From positions 1,488,001-1,552,000 of the forward strand of contig NZ_JQNA01000001.1 of assembly GCF_000745015.1 (NCBI RefSeq): a stretch of 64,000 bases of DNA. The letters are read 5' to 3'. Below are positions 55,189 through 64,000 of this stretch, in pieces; position 1 is the first letter of the stretch; every line of letters starts with the position of its first letter. The notes below the pieces were generated by a model that saw only the letters and a program-made list of their open reading frames with translations, did not search any database and was not told where the DNA came from. The stretch comes from Burkholderia sp. 9120. Lineage in GTDB: Bacteria > Pseudomonadota > Gammaproteobacteria > Burkholderiales > Burkholderiaceae. The position numbers and the translations under genes are program-made.

Positions 55189-56751
55189 TTGAGCCTCGAG
55201 TCCTCCCCCCGTTCCACGATCGACATCCCCGCCTTGCTCGCCGCCCTGCCCGCGCGCATCGCCGAGATTCCGGCGCTCGCCGCCGCCCGCGATCCGCAGC
55301 ACGTCGCGCTGATCGAAGATGCGCGCCGTCTCACCAGCGCGCAACTGCTGGCCGCCGTCGAAGCCGCCGCCGCGCTGCTGCGCGAATGGGGCGTGCGTGG
55401 CGGCGACCGCGTGATGATCGTCGCGGAAAACAGCATCGCGCAGATCGTGCTGCTGTTCGCCACGGCGAAACTGGACGCGTGGGCGCTGGTGTCGAACGCG
55501 CGCCTGTCCGCTGCGGAACTCGACTCGATCCGTGCGCACGCGCAGCCCCGCGTGGTCGCGTACGCGGTGGAAAGTTCGAAGGACGCCGAGCAGCATGCCG
55601 TGCGTCATCAGGCGATCGCAGCGCCGGCGTTTACACCGGACATCGGCGCGTGGTCCTACACGGTCGAGGCCAACGTGCAGGCCGAACCCGTCGAAGCCGC
55701 CAACCACCGCCAATGCGCCGCGCTGATCTACACCACCGGCACCACCGGCGCGCCGAAGGGCGTGATGCTGTCGCATCGCAACTTGATGTTCATCGCGTCG
55801 GTGTCGAGCCGCCTGCGCAACGTCGGCCCTGACGACGTCGTCTACGCCGTGCTGCCCATCTCGCACGTGTACGGTTTCGCGTCGGTGTGTCTCGGCAGCC
55901 TGCACGCGGGCGCGACCTTGCGGCTCGCGCCGCGCTTCGCGCCGGAAGCCGTGCGTCGCGCGCTCGCCGACGAACGCGTGTCGATCTTCCAGGGCGTGCC
56001 GGCCATGCACGCCAAGCTGCTCGAACATCTGCAGACGCACGGCCATGCGTGGTCCGCGCCGCGTCTGCGCTTCGCCTACTCGGGCGGCTCGCCGCTCGAC
56101 GCCGCGCTGAAGTCGCAGATCGAAGCCGTCTACGGTCTGCCGCTGCACAACGGCTACGGTATGACCGAAAGCAGCCCGACCGTCTCGCACACCATGCTCG
56201 ACCTGCCGCGTAGCGACTGCTCAGTTGGCGAGGTCATTCCGGGCGTCGAGGTGCGCTTCGTCGGACTCGACGGTGTGGATGCCGCGCCCGGCGAGATCGG
56301 CGAGTTGTGGGTGCGTGGCCCGAACGTGATGCTCGGCTATTACCGTAACCCCGAGCAAACGCGTGTCGCCGTGACTGAAGACGGCTGGCTCAAGACCGGC
56401 GATCTCGCGCGCCAGGACGCGGACGGCGCGTTGCATATCGTCGGGCGCAGCAAGGAGCTGATCATCCGCTCGGGCTTCAACGTGTATCCAGCCGAAGTCG
56501 AGCATGCGTTGAACGCGCATCCGCAGGTCGTGCAGTCGGCAGTGATCGGGCGGGCGGTCGAGGGTAATGAGGAAGTGGTCGCGTTCGTCGAATTGATCGC
56601 GGGCGCGAAGGTGACGGCGGCTGAGCTGATTGCGTGGTGCGGCGAGCGGCTCGCGCCGTATAAGCGCCCGGCCGAAGTGAAAGTGCTTGCCGCGTTACCC
56701 GCCGCTTCGACCGGCAAGATTCTCAAGCACCGGTTGCGCGAGTATCTCTGA
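55189..56751 (+). CDS. Acyl-CoA synthetase / AMP-dependent ligase
   Basis: A 520-aa ANL-superfamily enzyme that activates a carboxylic acid through an acyl-AMP and then loads CoA. The P-loop LIYTTGTTGAPKGVMLSH is near residue 183. NGYGMTESSPTVSH, DGWLKTGDLARQDADG, VGRSKELIIRSGFNVYPAEVE and the catalytic Lys in STGKILKHRLRE are intact. The start is TTG 55189 with CGGAGAC upstream; no in-frame ATG is close. The substrate (fatty or aromatic acid) cannot be told from the sequence. It is convergent with xerD, 38 bp apart. Confidence 0.92.
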   Translation: MSLESSPRSTIDIPALLAALPARIAEIPALAAARDPQHVALIEDARRLTSAQLLAAVEAAAALLREWGVRGGDRVMIVAENSIAQIVLLFATAKLDAWALVSNARLSAAELDSIRAHAQPRVVAYAVESSKDAEQHAVRHQAIAAPAFTPDIGAWSYTVEANVQAEPVEAANHRQCAALIYTTGTTGAPKGVMLSHRNLMFIASVSSRLRNVGPDDVVYAVLPISHVYGFASVCLGSLHAGATLRLAPRFAPEAVRRALADERVSIFQGVPAMHAKLLEHLQTHGHAWSAPRLRFAYSGGSPLDAALKSQIEAVYGLPLHNGYGMTESSPTVSHTMLDLPRSDCSVGEVIPGVEVRFVGLDGVDAAPGEIGELWVRGPNVMLGYYRNPEQTRVAVTEDGWLKTGDLARQDADGALHIVGRSKELIIRSGFNVYPAEVEHALNAHPQVVQSAVIGRAVEGNEEVVAFVELIAGAKVTAAELIAWCGERLAPYKRPAEVKVLAALPAASTGKILKHRLREYL

Positions 56752-56789
56752 AGCGACAACCGACGCGCCGCTGCGGGCGCCACACCACC

Positions 56790-57725
56790 TCACCCACGCG
56801 GATGATGCTCCGCGTGCAGCGACTTCAACCGCTCGCGCGCCACGTGCGTGTAAATCTGCGTGGTCGAGATGTCGGTATGTCCGAGCAGCAATTGCACGAC
56901 GCGCAGATCGGCGCCATGGTTGAGCAGGTGCGTCGCGAACGCATGCCGCAACGTGTGCGGCGACAACGGCGCATGCACATTCGCCGCCACCGCATGCCGC
57001 TTGATGATGTTCCAGAACTGCTGACGCGTCATGCCCTCCGCGCGGCTCGTCACGAACAGCGCGTCCGTGGCGCGCGCGCCGAGCAGCGCCGGCCGCGCCT
57101 CGCGCAGATAACGTTCGATCCAGCCATGCGCCTCTTCGCCGAACGGAATCAGACGCTCCTTCGAGCCCTTGCCCATCACGCGCACCACGCCTTCGTTCAG
57201 GCCCACTTCCACGGTCTTGAGCGTGACGAGTTCCGTGACACGCAGACCGCTCGCGTACATCAGTTCCAGCATCGTGCGGTCGCGCAAACCTAAGGGCGTG
57301 GCGACATCGGGCGCGCCGAGCAGCGCTTCGACTTGCGCCTCGCTCAGCGTCGACGGAAAACGCGGCGGCTGTTTTGCGGAGCGGATGCGCAGCGTCGGAT
57401 CGACCTTCGCGCGATGTTCGCGCACCGCCCACGCGTAATACCGCCGAAACACCGAAAGCCGGCGGTTCGCCGACGTCGATTTGTCCTTCTGACGCGCGGC
57501 GCTATATGCGTTGAGATCGGCTTTGCCGGCAATATCGAGCGACGTGTTGCGGGTCTGCGCCAGCCATTCGCAGAACAGACGCAGATCGCGGCGATACGCG
57601 TCGAGCGTGTTGCGCGACAGGCCGTGTTCGAGCCACAGCGCGTCGCAGAATGCGTCGATCGAGGCGGAACTCGCCGCGAACAGAGGCGACGCGAGGCTCG
57701 CGCCGTCAGCCAGGGTATCGCTCAT
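56790..57725 (-). CDS. xerD: Site-specific tyrosine recombinase XerD
   Basis: A 311-aa recombinase that, with XerC, resolves chromosome dimers at dif. The N-terminal SAM-like core-binding domain (IDAFCDALWLEHGLSRNTLDAYRRDL) precedes the catalytic domain. The catalytic residues are Arg in YASGLRVTELV, His and Arg in LSPHTLRHAFATHLL, His in LLGHTDISTTQIY and the nucleophile Tyr in QIYTHVARERL. Its start overlaps the ogt stop by 4 bp, so ogt and xerD form one operon. Confidence 0.96.
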   Translation of the reverse strand: MSDTLADGASLASPLFAASSASIDAFCDALWLEHGLSRNTLDAYRRDLRLFCEWLAQTRNTSLDIAGKADLNAYSAARQKDKSTSANRRLSVFRRYYAWAVREHRAKVDPTLRIRSAKQPPRFPSTLSEAQVEALLGAPDVATPLGLRDRTMLELMYASGLRVTELVTLKTVEVGLNEGVVRVMGKGSKERLIPFGEEAHGWIERYLREARPALLGARATDALFVTSRAEGMTRQQFWNIIKRHAVAANVHAPLSPHTLRHAFATHLLNHGADLRVVQLLLGHTDISTTQIYTHVARERLKSLHAEHHPRG

Positions 57726-58192
57726 GCGTAGGGAATGCCTTCATGCTTGAGAAGCCAGCGTTTGACGTTGCGAAAGAAACCGTCGCCGGCATGATGCGCG
57801 AAACCGCCGATGTCGCCCGAGCCGACCACCCGATGACACGGAATCACGATCGGGAAATAGTTCGAACCGCATGCTTGCCCGACCGCGCGCGGCACGCTGC
57901 CCACCTGCTTCGCCAGTTGCCCGTAAGTCAGCACGACGCCAGGAGGAATTGCGCTGATCGCCTGCCAGACGCGCTGCTGGAACGCAGTGCCGACCGGCGC
58001 GAGCGGCAATTCGAAGGTGGCGGACGCCTGCTCGAAATACCGTTCGATCTGCTCGACCGCTTGCCGGGCCAACGGCGTGTCCGGCGCGACGTTCTCGATC
58101 GACTCCGGCAGATAGACGATCTCGCGCACGGCGTCGCCTTCGAGGCGAATGCCGACTTTGCCGAACGGCGCATCGATCACTGCGTTGAACAT
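57722..58192 (-). CDS. ogt: Methylated-DNA-protein cysteine methyltransferase
   Basis: A 156-aa repair protein that moves O6-methyl groups from guanine to its own Cys in a single-use reaction. The active site PCHRVVGSGDIGGF and the preceding VGQACGSNYFPIVI helix are typical. The N-terminal domain is the short Ogt type without an Ada part. The start is ATG 58192. It overlaps xerD by 4 bp and lies 38 bp after the end of queG, all on the minus strand. Confidence 0.95.
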   Translation of the reverse strand: MFNAVIDAPFGKVGIRLEGDAVREIVYLPESIENVAPDTPLARQAVEQIERYFEQASATFELPLAPVGTAFQQRVWQAISAIPPGVVLTYGQLAKQVGSVPRAVGQACGSNYFPIVIPCHRVVGSGDIGGFAHHAGDGFFRNVKRWLLKHEGIPYA

Positions 58193-58230
58193 GGTTGCCT
58201 GCCCCCTGACTGGCGCGGAATGCCGCTACT

Positions 58231-59496
58231 TTACGCCGCTTCCAAAGCCCATTCCACATGCTCGCGCACCACCGCCGACGGGTCGTCGGCACGCAGCCTT
58301 AGCGAATCAACAATGCGCTCGCGCGCCTCCTCGCTCAAGCTTTCCGGCGACGCCGCGCGCAACGCATTGCCCATTCCCACCGCGAGATTGCGCAGCCAGC
58401 TTTCGTAACCGATGCGGCGAATCGCGCTGCCCTGCATGCGCGTGTCGAAGTCTTCCGCGCTCCATGCAAACAGCTCGACGAGCGACGCACGATCCAGCCC
58501 ATGCCGCACGTCGAAATCGGCGACCGGCGCCGCCTGCGCGAACTTGTTCCACGGACACACGAGTTGGCAATCGTCGCAGCCATACACGCGATTGCCGATC
58601 AGCGGCCGCATCTCCACGGGAATACTGCCTTTCAATTCGATCGTGAGATAGGAGATGCACAGCCGCGCGTCGACCTTATACGGCGCGACGATCGCACCGG
58701 TCGGACAGGCGTCGATGCAGCGTGTGCAACTGCCGCAATGCGCGCCGGGCGTTTCCGGCGCAACGTCGGGCGCGATCTCGGCGTCGGTCGGCAACGGCAA
58801 GTCGACATAAATTTCGCCGAGGAAAAACAGCGAGCCCGCATCGCGTTGCAGCAGCAGCGTGTGCTTGCCGCGCCAGCCGATGCCGGCCTTCTGCGCAAGT
58901 TCTACCTCGAGCACGGGCGCCGAATCGGTAAATACGCGGTAACCGAACGCGCCGATCTCGGCTTCGATTTTCTCGGCAAGTTGTTGCAAACGGTTACGCA
59001 TAACCTTGTGATAATCGCGGCCGCGCGCATAGATCGACACCACCGCCGCCGACGGATCCGCAAGCCGCGCCGTTTCGGCCGCACGCCAGTCCTGCACGAG
59101 CGGCGCAATGAGCGGCACAGCGAGCGGCGCGTCCTGCAAAGCGCTTTCGTGCGCCTTTCCGCTCAATGTCTGCGCGGGCAAATAGGCGATGCGCGCGGTA
59201 ATCACACGTCGCGTACCGGCCACAAGCTCGGCCGGGCGCGCGCGTTTCAACCCGTGTTTCGCCATATAATCCATCTCGCCGTGACAACCCGCTTCCAGCC
59301 AGGCTGCAAGCGGCGCTTCGGCAGCGGAGAGGTCGGTGTCGCTAATGCCGATCGCCCCGAAACCCAGTTCACGGCCCCAACTTTTGATGTCGAGCGCGAG
59401 CGCATTCAGCGCCGCTTCATCGAATGGACGCTCGGCACCCGCGTCGTGGTTAGACGCTGGCGTGCTGGAAACAGGGGACTCCGGACTTCGGTTCAT
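58231..59496 (-). CDS. queG: Epoxyqueuosine reductase
   Basis: A 421-aa cobalamin- and iron-sulfur-dependent enzyme that carries out the last step of queuosine tRNA modification. The two 4Fe-4S motifs are visible: CGSCTRCIDACPTGAIV with a following CISYLTIELKG, and GCDDCQLVCPWNK. The N-terminal part (GFGAIGISDTDLSAAEAPLAAWL) matches the DUF1730 domain. ATG 59496 is used; a GTG at 59499 is directly adjacent. It is divergent from tsaE with only about 17 bp between start codons. Confidence 0.96.
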   Translation of the reverse strand: MNRSPESPVSSTPASNHDAGAERPFDEAALNALALDIKSWGRELGFGAIGISDTDLSAAEAPLAAWLEAGCHGEMDYMAKHGLKRARPAELVAGTRRVITARIAYLPAQTLSGKAHESALQDAPLAVPLIAPLVQDWRAAETARLADPSAAVVSIYARGRDYHKVMRNRLQQLAEKIEAEIGAFGYRVFTDSAPVLEVELAQKAGIGWRGKHTLLLQRDAGSLFFLGEIYVDLPLPTDAEIAPDVAPETPGAHCGSCTRCIDACPTGAIVAPYKVDARLCISYLTIELKGSIPVEMRPLIGNRVYGCDDCQLVCPWNKFAQAAPVADFDVRHGLDRASLVELFAWSAEDFDTRMQGSAIRRIGYESWLRNLAVGMGNALRAASPESLSEEARERIVDSLRLRADDPSAVVREHVEWALEAA

Positions 59497-59513
59497 CACG
59501 CCATTTTACGAGA

Positions 59514-60098
59514 ATGCCTGTCAATCCCGATCAAGCGATCCAACCGCCCGCTGCAGTCCTGCTCGAACGCACCTTCGCGCTCGCGGACGAAGCCGCCACG
59601 CTCGCCTTCGGCGCGCGCTTCGCGCAAGCGATCGAAAGCCTGCGCGGCACGCCGGGCGAAACACGGCAAGCGGCGCCAGGCGCTGACGGCGACACGGCAT
59701 TTCACGGGCTGCAAGTGCAGTTGGTCGGCGATCTCGGCGCTGGCAAAACCACCCTCGTCCGCTCGACCTTGCGCGGCCTCGGTCACACCGGCCGCGTGCG
59801 CAGTCCCACCTACACCCTCGTCGAACCCTACGAGCTCGAACGGCCCGCTGGGGAACTCACGCTCTATCACTTCGATCTGTATAGATTCACCGATCCGGCC
59901 GAATGGGCCGATGCGGGCTTTCGGGAGTACTTCGACAGCGGCGCGGTCTGCCTCGTCGAATGGCCGCAACGCGCGGGGCGTCTCCTGGGCGTGCCGGATC
60001 TCGTCTTCACGCTCGAGCTGGATCACACGGGCGAAGGCCGCGTACTCGTCGCACGCGCATATAGCGAATCAGGAAAGGCATGTCTCGAAAGATGTTGA
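59514..60098 (+). CDS. tsaE: tRNA threonylcarbamoyladenosine biosynthesis ATPase TsaE
   Basis: A 194-aa ATPase needed with TsaD and TsaB to make t6A in tRNAs that read ANN codons. The P-loop VGDLGAGKTTLVR, RSPTYTLVEPY and LYHFDLYRFTDPAEW, then CLVEWPQRAG, are the family marks. It is longer than E. coli TsaE (about 150 aa) because of an extra loop at residues 38-62. ATG 59514 starts only 14 bp from queG. Its end overlaps amiC by 19 bp, so tsaE and amiC are translationally coupled. Confidence 0.95.
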   Translation: MPVNPDQAIQPPAAVLLERTFALADEAATLAFGARFAQAIESLRGTPGETRQAAPGADGDTAFHGLQVQLVGDLGAGKTTLVRSTLRGLGHTGRVRSPTYTLVEPYELERPAGELTLYHFDLYRFTDPAEWADAGFREYFDSGAVCLVEWPQRAGRLLGVPDLVFTLELDHTGEGRVLVARAYSESGKACLERC

Positions 60099-61654
60099 TC
60101 AAACCGTTCCGCTCGATCGAATCGGCGGCTACCGCCTCGCATAACTGGCGGCGTCGGCAGATTCTGTGCGCGGGCGCGTCCACGCTGATGCTCGGCCTCG
60201 TCGCGCCGCGGCTCGCATGGGCCAGCTCGGTGCTCGGCGTGCGGGTCTGGCCGGCGCGCGACTACACCCGCGTGACGATCGAATCCGATCAGCCGTTGCA
60301 GAACGCCCAGCAATTGCTGCAGGGACCGGACCGGCTGGTGGTCGATCTGAGCGGCCTCGACCTCGATCAGGCGCTGAAGGATCTGGTGTCGAAGATCACG
60401 CCGAACGATCCACAAATCTCGTCGGTGCGGGTCGGGCAATATCAGCCGCACGTGGTGCGCATGGTGTTCGACCTGAAGGGTTCTGTGAAGCCGCAGGTGT
60501 TCACGCTGCCGCCGGTCGGCGCGTACAAGTACCGGCTGGTGTTCGACCTGTATCCGGCGGTCGCGCCCGATCCGTTGATGGATCTGCTCGCGCAGACCGA
60601 ACACAAGCAGCAGACGCTGAACGAAAACAGCGCGCCGCCCGCTACGCTGAGCGGCCCCGGCACCACGCCGCCCACGGCCGACAACAGCGAGGCGTTCTTC
60701 GACCGCTATGCGCAGAACGGTGGCGCTGGCGCCGGTTCGTCGAACGGCGTGCCGCGTCCGCCGGTGCATGGTGCGCCTACGCCCATGCCACCGATCATCG
60801 CCAGGCCCACCGCGCCGGTCGCGCCGCCTACCGCGATCGCTCGCAATAAAGGTGGCAACAGCGCAAGCAACCTGGGCGGTGACGACAACGGCGGCGACGA
60901 CAACTACGCGTTCACCGCGCCAAAATCCGGCAAGAGCAACACGGTGCGTCTGCTGACCGTCGCGATCGACCCGGGTCACGGCGGCGAAGACCCGGGCGCG
61001 ATCGGCAGTTCGGGCACGTACGAAAAACACGTCGCGCTCGACATCGCGAAGAAGCTGCGCGCGAAGATCGACGCGCAGCCCAACATGCGCTCCATGATGA
61101 CGCGCGACGCCGACTTCTTCGTGCCGCTGAACGTGCGCGTGCAGAAGGCGCGGCGCGTCGGCGCGGACCTGTTCGTGTCGATTCACGCGGACGCGTTCAC
61201 CACGCCCGAGGCGAAGGGCTCGTCGGTGTTCGCGCTATCCGACCACGGCGCCTCGAGCGCCGCGGCGCGCTGGATGGCGAACAAGGAGAACTCGTCGGAT
61301 CAGATCGGCGGGATCAATATCAAGAGCGCCGACGCCAGCGTCAATCGCGCGCTGTTCGATATGTCGACCACCGCGCAGATTCGCGACTCGATGCGCTACG
61401 GTAACTTCGTGCTGAAGGAAATCGGCGGCATCAACAAGCTGCACAAGGGCTCGGTGGAACAGGCCGGGTTCGCCGTGCTGAAGGCGCCGGACATTCCGTC
61501 GATCCTCGTGGAGACGGCCTTCATCAGCAACCCGGATGAAGAACGCCGCCTGAACGACGACGCGTATCGCGACAAGATGGCCGACGCGATCATGAACGGC
61601 ATCAAGCGTTATTTCGCGGCGAATCCGCCGTTGGCGAAGAACCGTATGACGTGA
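60080..61654 (+). CDS. amiC: N-acetylmuramoyl-L-alanine amidase with AMIN domain
   Basis: A 524-aa periplasmic zinc amidase that splits the septum during cell division. A Tat-type signal (NWRRRQILCAGASTLMLGL) is followed by an AMIN domain (about residues 55-165, VRVWPARDYTRVTIES) for septal targeting. A Pro/Gly/Thr-rich linker of about 120 aa precedes the amidase_3 domain. Zinc and catalytic residues are seen in AIDPGHGGEDPGAIG, EKHVALDIAKKL, VSIHADAF and VETAFISNPDEE. It starts at ATG 60080 inside the end of tsaE. Confidence 0.96.
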   Translation: MSRKMLIKPFRSIESAATASHNWRRRQILCAGASTLMLGLVAPRLAWASSVLGVRVWPARDYTRVTIESDQPLQNAQQLLQGPDRLVVDLSGLDLDQALKDLVSKITPNDPQISSVRVGQYQPHVVRMVFDLKGSVKPQVFTLPPVGAYKYRLVFDLYPAVAPDPLMDLLAQTEHKQQTLNENSAPPATLSGPGTTPPTADNSEAFFDRYAQNGGAGAGSSNGVPRPPVHGAPTPMPPIIARPTAPVAPPTAIARNKGGNSASNLGGDDNGGDDNYAFTAPKSGKSNTVRLLTVAIDPGHGGEDPGAIGSSGTYEKHVALDIAKKLRAKIDAQPNMRSMMTRDADFFVPLNVRVQKARRVGADLFVSIHADAFTTPEAKGSSVFALSDHGASSAAARWMANKENSSDQIGGINIKSADASVNRALFDMSTTAQIRDSMRYGNFVLKEIGGINKLHKGSVEQAGFAVLKAPDIPSILVETAFISNPDEERRLNDDAYRDKMADAIMNGIKRYFAANPPLAKNRMT

Positions 61655-61962
61655 TGATGTGTTGGGAGGCTATGAGCGTCATGCAGCATGAGCGTGGCGT
61701 TCACAAGTTCACACCCCGATCGTCTACCTGTCGAATCACACCGCGCGAAACGCGCAAGCAAACGCCCAAACAAACCGGCCGCTCTCCACAACGAGGCGGC
61801 CATTTTCTTTTGCACGAGACAAACGCTCCTTGCTACGGATTCCCGGAGCGTCAACCTGCGACAGCCTGCGGCAAGGTGCGCCGAACCGTCGTCGTCACGC
61901 CCTCCGCAGTAGAATCATCCATTAAGCAAAATCCCCACACACTATTCCAGCCGAGCCTGACC
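61655..61962. other. Intergenic region between amiC and the pirin gene
   Basis: A 308-bp gap with no supported gene. It holds the amiC terminator and an unremarkable upstream region of the pirin gene. Confidence 0.55.
61777..61811 (+). terminator. Probable terminator after amiC
   Basis: GGCCGC/GCGGCC (61777-61782 and 61796-61801) is followed by ATTTTCTTTT. Confidence 0.6.
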
Positions 61963-62844
<882 letters not shown>

Positions 62845-62934
62845 TCGGCGAAGGAGACGCGTCGGCACACGCCGTATTGAATCCACGCCGACCGGCCCCA
62901 TTTAATGACAAACCGTTTTATCGACGAGGACGCA

Positions 62935-63783
62935 ATGGACACCACTCTGGCCACTTTCGAACAGGACGTCATCACGGCGTCGACGCTGGCCCCCGTGCTG
63001 GTCGATTTCTGGGCGCCCTGGTGCGGCCCGTGCAAGACGCTCGGCCCGATGCTCGAAAAGCTCGAAGCCGAAGCCGCCGGCAAATGGAAGCTGGTGAAGG
63101 TGAACGTGGACGAAAACCAGGAGCTGGCCGCGCACTTCCAGGTGCGCAGCATTCCGCACGTCATGGCGTTTGCCGACGGCCGGCCGGTCGATCAGTTCGT
63201 CGGCGTGCTGCCTGAAGGTCAGTTGCGCGAGTTTATCGAGCGGCTGGTACCGCAAGGCGCGGACGCGGCGCGTCTCGAAGCGCAAACCGCGCTGGCCGAA
63301 GGCCGCCGCGACGACGCGTACGACGCGCTGCAAGCCGCCCTCGCCTACGACCCGGGTTTCGACGAAGCGCGCATGGACCGCATCGAGATGCTGCTCGAAG
63401 ACAACCTGATCGACGAAGCCCGCAACGAAGTCGATCTGCTGTCGCCGAAAACCACGCAGGGCATCGACGCGCGTTTCAACGCGATCAAGACGCGACTCGA
63501 CGCCGTGGATGCCGCCGCGGACCTGCCGCCCACAGACGCACTCGAAGCCAAAGTCGCCGCCGATCCGGCGGATCTCGAAGCGCGCTTCGATCTGGCCAGC
63601 GCGCTGATTGCGCATCGTAAGTACGAAGGGGCGCTGGAACATCTGCTGGCGATCGTGCAACGCGACCGCACGTTCCGTGACGATATCGGCCGCAAGACGA
63701 TGCTGTCGGTGTTCGATCTGGCCGCGCATCAGCCGGAGCTGGTGTCGCAATGGCGGCGTAAGTTGAGCGCGGCATTGTTTTAA
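62935..63783 (+). CDS. cnoX: Thioredoxin-fold co-chaperone CnoX/YbbN
   Basis: A 282-aa protein made of a thioredoxin domain (residues 5-110) and a C-terminal TPR part. The thioredoxin motif is FWAPWCGPCKTLGPML, an intact CxxC, whereas E. coli CnoX has lost the first Cys. IPHVMAFADGRPVDQFVG keeps the cis-Pro. The TPR section (LAEGRRDDAYDALQAALAYDPG) is typical of YbbN. Family members protect clients from oxidative aggregation and hand them to chaperones. The start ATG 62935 is used instead of 62905. Confidence 0.93.
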   Translation: MDTTLATFEQDVITASTLAPVLVDFWAPWCGPCKTLGPMLEKLEAEAAGKWKLVKVNVDENQELAAHFQVRSIPHVMAFADGRPVDQFVGVLPEGQLREFIERLVPQGADAARLEAQTALAEGRRDDAYDALQAALAYDPGFDEARMDRIEMLLEDNLIDEARNEVDLLSPKTTQGIDARFNAIKTRLDAVDAAADLPPTDALEAKVAADPADLEARFDLASALIAHRKYEGALEHLLAIVQRDRTFRDDIGRKTMLSVFDLAAHQPELVSQWRRKLSAALF

Positions 63784-63839
63784 ACAAACCGCGCAATGCC
63801 CGAATGCGGTGGCAGCCTATGCGGCCATCGCATGTTTCT

Positions 63840-64000
63840 TCAAGCCGCGGCCGGCTTCCCTAACGCCCGCAACACATGCGCGGCGGCGGCAAATCCAAAG
63901 CTCGCGGTCACACACACGCTCGAGCCAAACCCCGCGCAATTCAAACCGACCGGGCCTACAGGCGACGTGTTCACCTGCTCCGCGTCCTCGTCGACATCGA
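63840..64000 (-). CDS. tcdA: tRNA threonylcarbamoyladenosine dehydratase, C-terminal end (TcdA-like; cut by window)
   Basis: Only the last 53 codons are inside the window, reading in from the right edge on the minus strand to a TGA at 63840. The visible peptide includes SPVGPVGLNCAGFGSSV followed by CVTASFGFAAAAHVLRAL. This GFGS-CVTASFG-AA pattern matches the C-terminus of the ThiF/UBA-like TcdA (CsdL) proteins that cyclise t6A. With tsaE 4 kb away, two t6A genes lie close together. The fragment is short, so the call rests on the tail signature only. Confidence 0.7.
   Translation of the reverse strand, partial: DVDEDAEQVNTSPVGPVGLNCAGFGSSVCVTASFGFAAAAHVLRALGKPAAA

Overview
The window looks like an ordinary stretch of primary chromosome from a beta-proteobacterium of the Burkholderiaceae, most likely Paraburkholderia. 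The evidence is very GC-rich DNA with strong GC3 bias (hence many long antisense shadow frames), Burkholderia-type gene clusters (lpxK-Trm112-kdsB-adk, murJ divergent from rpsT, argF/argG, tsaE-amiC next to queG, xerD-ogt), and protein sequences that read as Burkholderia orthologues. No tRNA, rRNA, CRISPR array, insertion sequence or prophage was seen.

Layout. 1-9.9 kb: the end of a secreted GH78 alpha-L-rhamnosidase, NADP isocitrate dehydrogenase, an RluE-type pseudouridine synthase, a small Ala/Lys-rich exported protein, a DUF192 protein, a stand-alone elongation factor G and a cupin. 10.1-16.0 kb: a four-gene peptide-type ABC importer operon (Tat-type binding protein, two permeases, one double ATPase). 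16.3-18.1 kb: a Gly/Ser repeat protein and an orphan Rap1a/Tai-like protein. 18.1-26.1 kb: metabolic and regulatory accessory genes, including an aldo/keto reductase with a divergent GntR regulator, a class III CoA-transferase with a divergent HTH-citrate synthase, DUF2917 with a divergent MocR regulator, and an MFS exporter. 26.3-31.4 kb: a degenerate EAL protein, an ECF41/SigJ-like sigma factor, a second-type ClpP and a NYN/OST-HTH protein. 31.6-37.7 kb: envelope and secreted proteins plus a TPR-O-GlcNAc-transferase-like protein. 38.4-64 kb: housekeeping genes (sodB, xseA, lpxK, kdsB, adk, an SDR, a SirB1-family protein, murJ, rpsT, argF, argG, murB, yajQ family, plsY, ybaK, an acyl-CoA ligase, xerD, ogt, queG, tsaE, amiC, pirin, cnoX), ending with the 3' end of a tcdA-like gene that the window cuts off.

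The most striking regulatory signal lies between the ECF sigma gene and clpP. On the minus strand there is an exact TGTCACA-N16-CGTC, the promoter consensus described for ECF41 sigma factors, facing the sigma gene. On the plus strand there is TGTCACG-N16-CGTC facing clpP. This suggests a self-activating ECF41 switch that also drives an orphan ClpP peptidase. Other palindromes sit in divergent promoters: the HTH-citrate synthase/CoA-transferase pair, MocR/DUF2917, and icd/rluE.

Limits. All functional calls come from reading motifs and overall sequence character. No similarity search or structure prediction was run. Promoters, operators and terminators are pattern matches only.
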